DNA of 64,000 nt from Arcobacteraceae bacterium (lineage in GTDB: Bacteria; Campylobacterota; Campylobacteria; Campylobacterales; Arcobacteraceae). Shown in pieces: positions 63,549 through 64,000 of this stretch. Below the pieces are notes generated by a model, which made no database searches, had not been told where the DNA came from, and saw only the letters and a list, made by a program, of their open reading frames with translations. How positions within the stretch are numbered: position 1 is the first letter of the stretch; every line of letters starts with the position of its first letter. A program made the position numbers and the translations under genes. The stretch lies in NCBI GenBank assembly GCA_028375605.1, contig JAONGR010000003.1, positions 19,049-83,048 on the forward strand, written 5' to 3'.

Positions 63549-64000
63549 ATGCCAATAATAGATTCTCATTGTCATCTTGACAATATTCAATATATTGATG
63601 ATGTTGATGAGGTCATTGAAACTGCATTATCTCAAGGTGTTGAATCTTTTTTAATACCTGGTGCAGATCCTAAAGATTTACCACGCGCGATTATGTTATC
63701 AGAAAAATATGATGAAGTATTTTTTGCTGTTGGTGTACACCCTTACGATTGTGAAAATTATAATCTTAACACACTAAAAAAATATGTTAATCATCCAAAA
63801 TGTATTGCTGTTGGAGAGTGTGGCTTAGATTATTTTCGTTTACCGAAAGATGAACTCGAAAAAAAACAAAATATAGCACTACAGAAAAAAATATTTATTG
63901 ATCAAATAAATTTTGCAAAAGAGGTTAAAAAACCTTTAATTGTACATGTAAGAGAAGCTTCTAATGATAGTAAAATAATCTTAATAGATCATAATGCAAA
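63549..64000 (+). CDS. tatD: TatD-family deoxyribonuclease, N-terminal part (cut by window edge)
   Basis: Starts at ATG 63549 nine bases after the upstream stop. The first 150 residues are visible. The metal motifs are SHCHLD at about 6-11, GVHPYD near 60-65, GECGLDYFR near 83-91 and HVREAS near 136. It is a metal-dependent DNase/hydrolase of the TIM-barrel type with roles in DNA repair or quality control in other bacteria. The 3' end lies outside the window. Confidence 0.9.
   Translation, partial: MPIIDSHCHLDNIQYIDDVDEVIETALSQGVESFLIPGADPKDLPRAIMLSEKYDEVFFAVGVHPYDCENYNLNTLKKYVNHPKCIAVGECGLDYFRLPKDELEKKQNIALQKKIFIDQINFAKEVKKPLIVHVREASNDSKIILIDHNA

Overview
The window reads as chromosomal core sequence of a low-GC, A+T-codon-rich member of the Campylobacterota (Epsilonproteobacteria), most likely an Arcobacter-type organism. 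The reasons are a petABC cluster whose third subunit is a di-heme cytochrome c, the purE-glyQ-Nif3-zinc ribbon-waaA-rluA gene order, a DUF3373-type porin, a short NFACT protein, an S10/spc cluster without rpmD (L30), and a sulfide:quinone oxidoreductase. The genus is inferred from content, not proven. No insertion sequence, prophage, CRISPR array or recombinase is visible. No stretch above about 300 bases lacks a gene, apart from the tRNA cluster at 28308-28825.

Layout. 1-6443: a cut membrane-protein gene, queC, moeA, rsmE, a periplasmic rhodanese and the cytochrome bc1 operon. 6644-12602: a long plus-strand housekeeping operon from purE to rluA that ends in a stand-alone class II aldolase. 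12635-16185: a glycosyltransferase divergent from a small operon of an autoinducer-2 kinase (lsrK), an LsrG-like monooxygenase-fold protein and a DUF3144 protein. 16244-24043: DUF4197 protein, purM, a spermidine-synthase-like protein, coaE, a Tat-type sulfide:quinone oxidoreductase, mobA, leuC and aroK. 24171-28679: rpmI, rplT, an outer-membrane porin, a cytochrome-c-like protein without a haem motif, an RqcH/NFACT protein and three tRNAs (Met, Gly, Thr). 28826-40266: folE and then 23 genes from rpsJ to infA, driven by a textbook promoter and closed by a strong terminator directly after infA.

40330-48480: a small HTH-like gene with repeated GGAACAAA sites, a divergent degenerate family-4 uracil-DNA-glycosylase-like gene, a lipoprotein, serB, a MetF-family gene, an apparent fusion protein, ruvX, an HMA protein, acpS and a phosphate transporter. 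48618-54741: a mono-haem cytochrome, gatA, guaB, a sulfhydrylase and an AEC transporter. 54854-58967: amtB-glnK next to an eroded NtrB/NtrC-like pair and a DHH phosphoesterase. 59038-64000: an Rrf2 regulator, rpsO, an Hpt-receiver protein, rplI, hslVU, a receiver-like protein and the 5' part of tatD.

Working together: bc1, sulfide:quinone oxidoreductase and several c-type cytochromes point to respiratory, sulfide-oxidising metabolism. The r-protein, translation (glyQ, gatA, rluA, rsmE, map, infA) and protein quality-control (NFACT, hslVU) genes are ordinary core functions. The most interesting non-core signals are the partial Lsr (AI-2) pathway, the eroded NtrBC-like pair beside amtB-glnK, the HTH/UDG-like locus with its repeats, and several structured leaders before r-protein genes.
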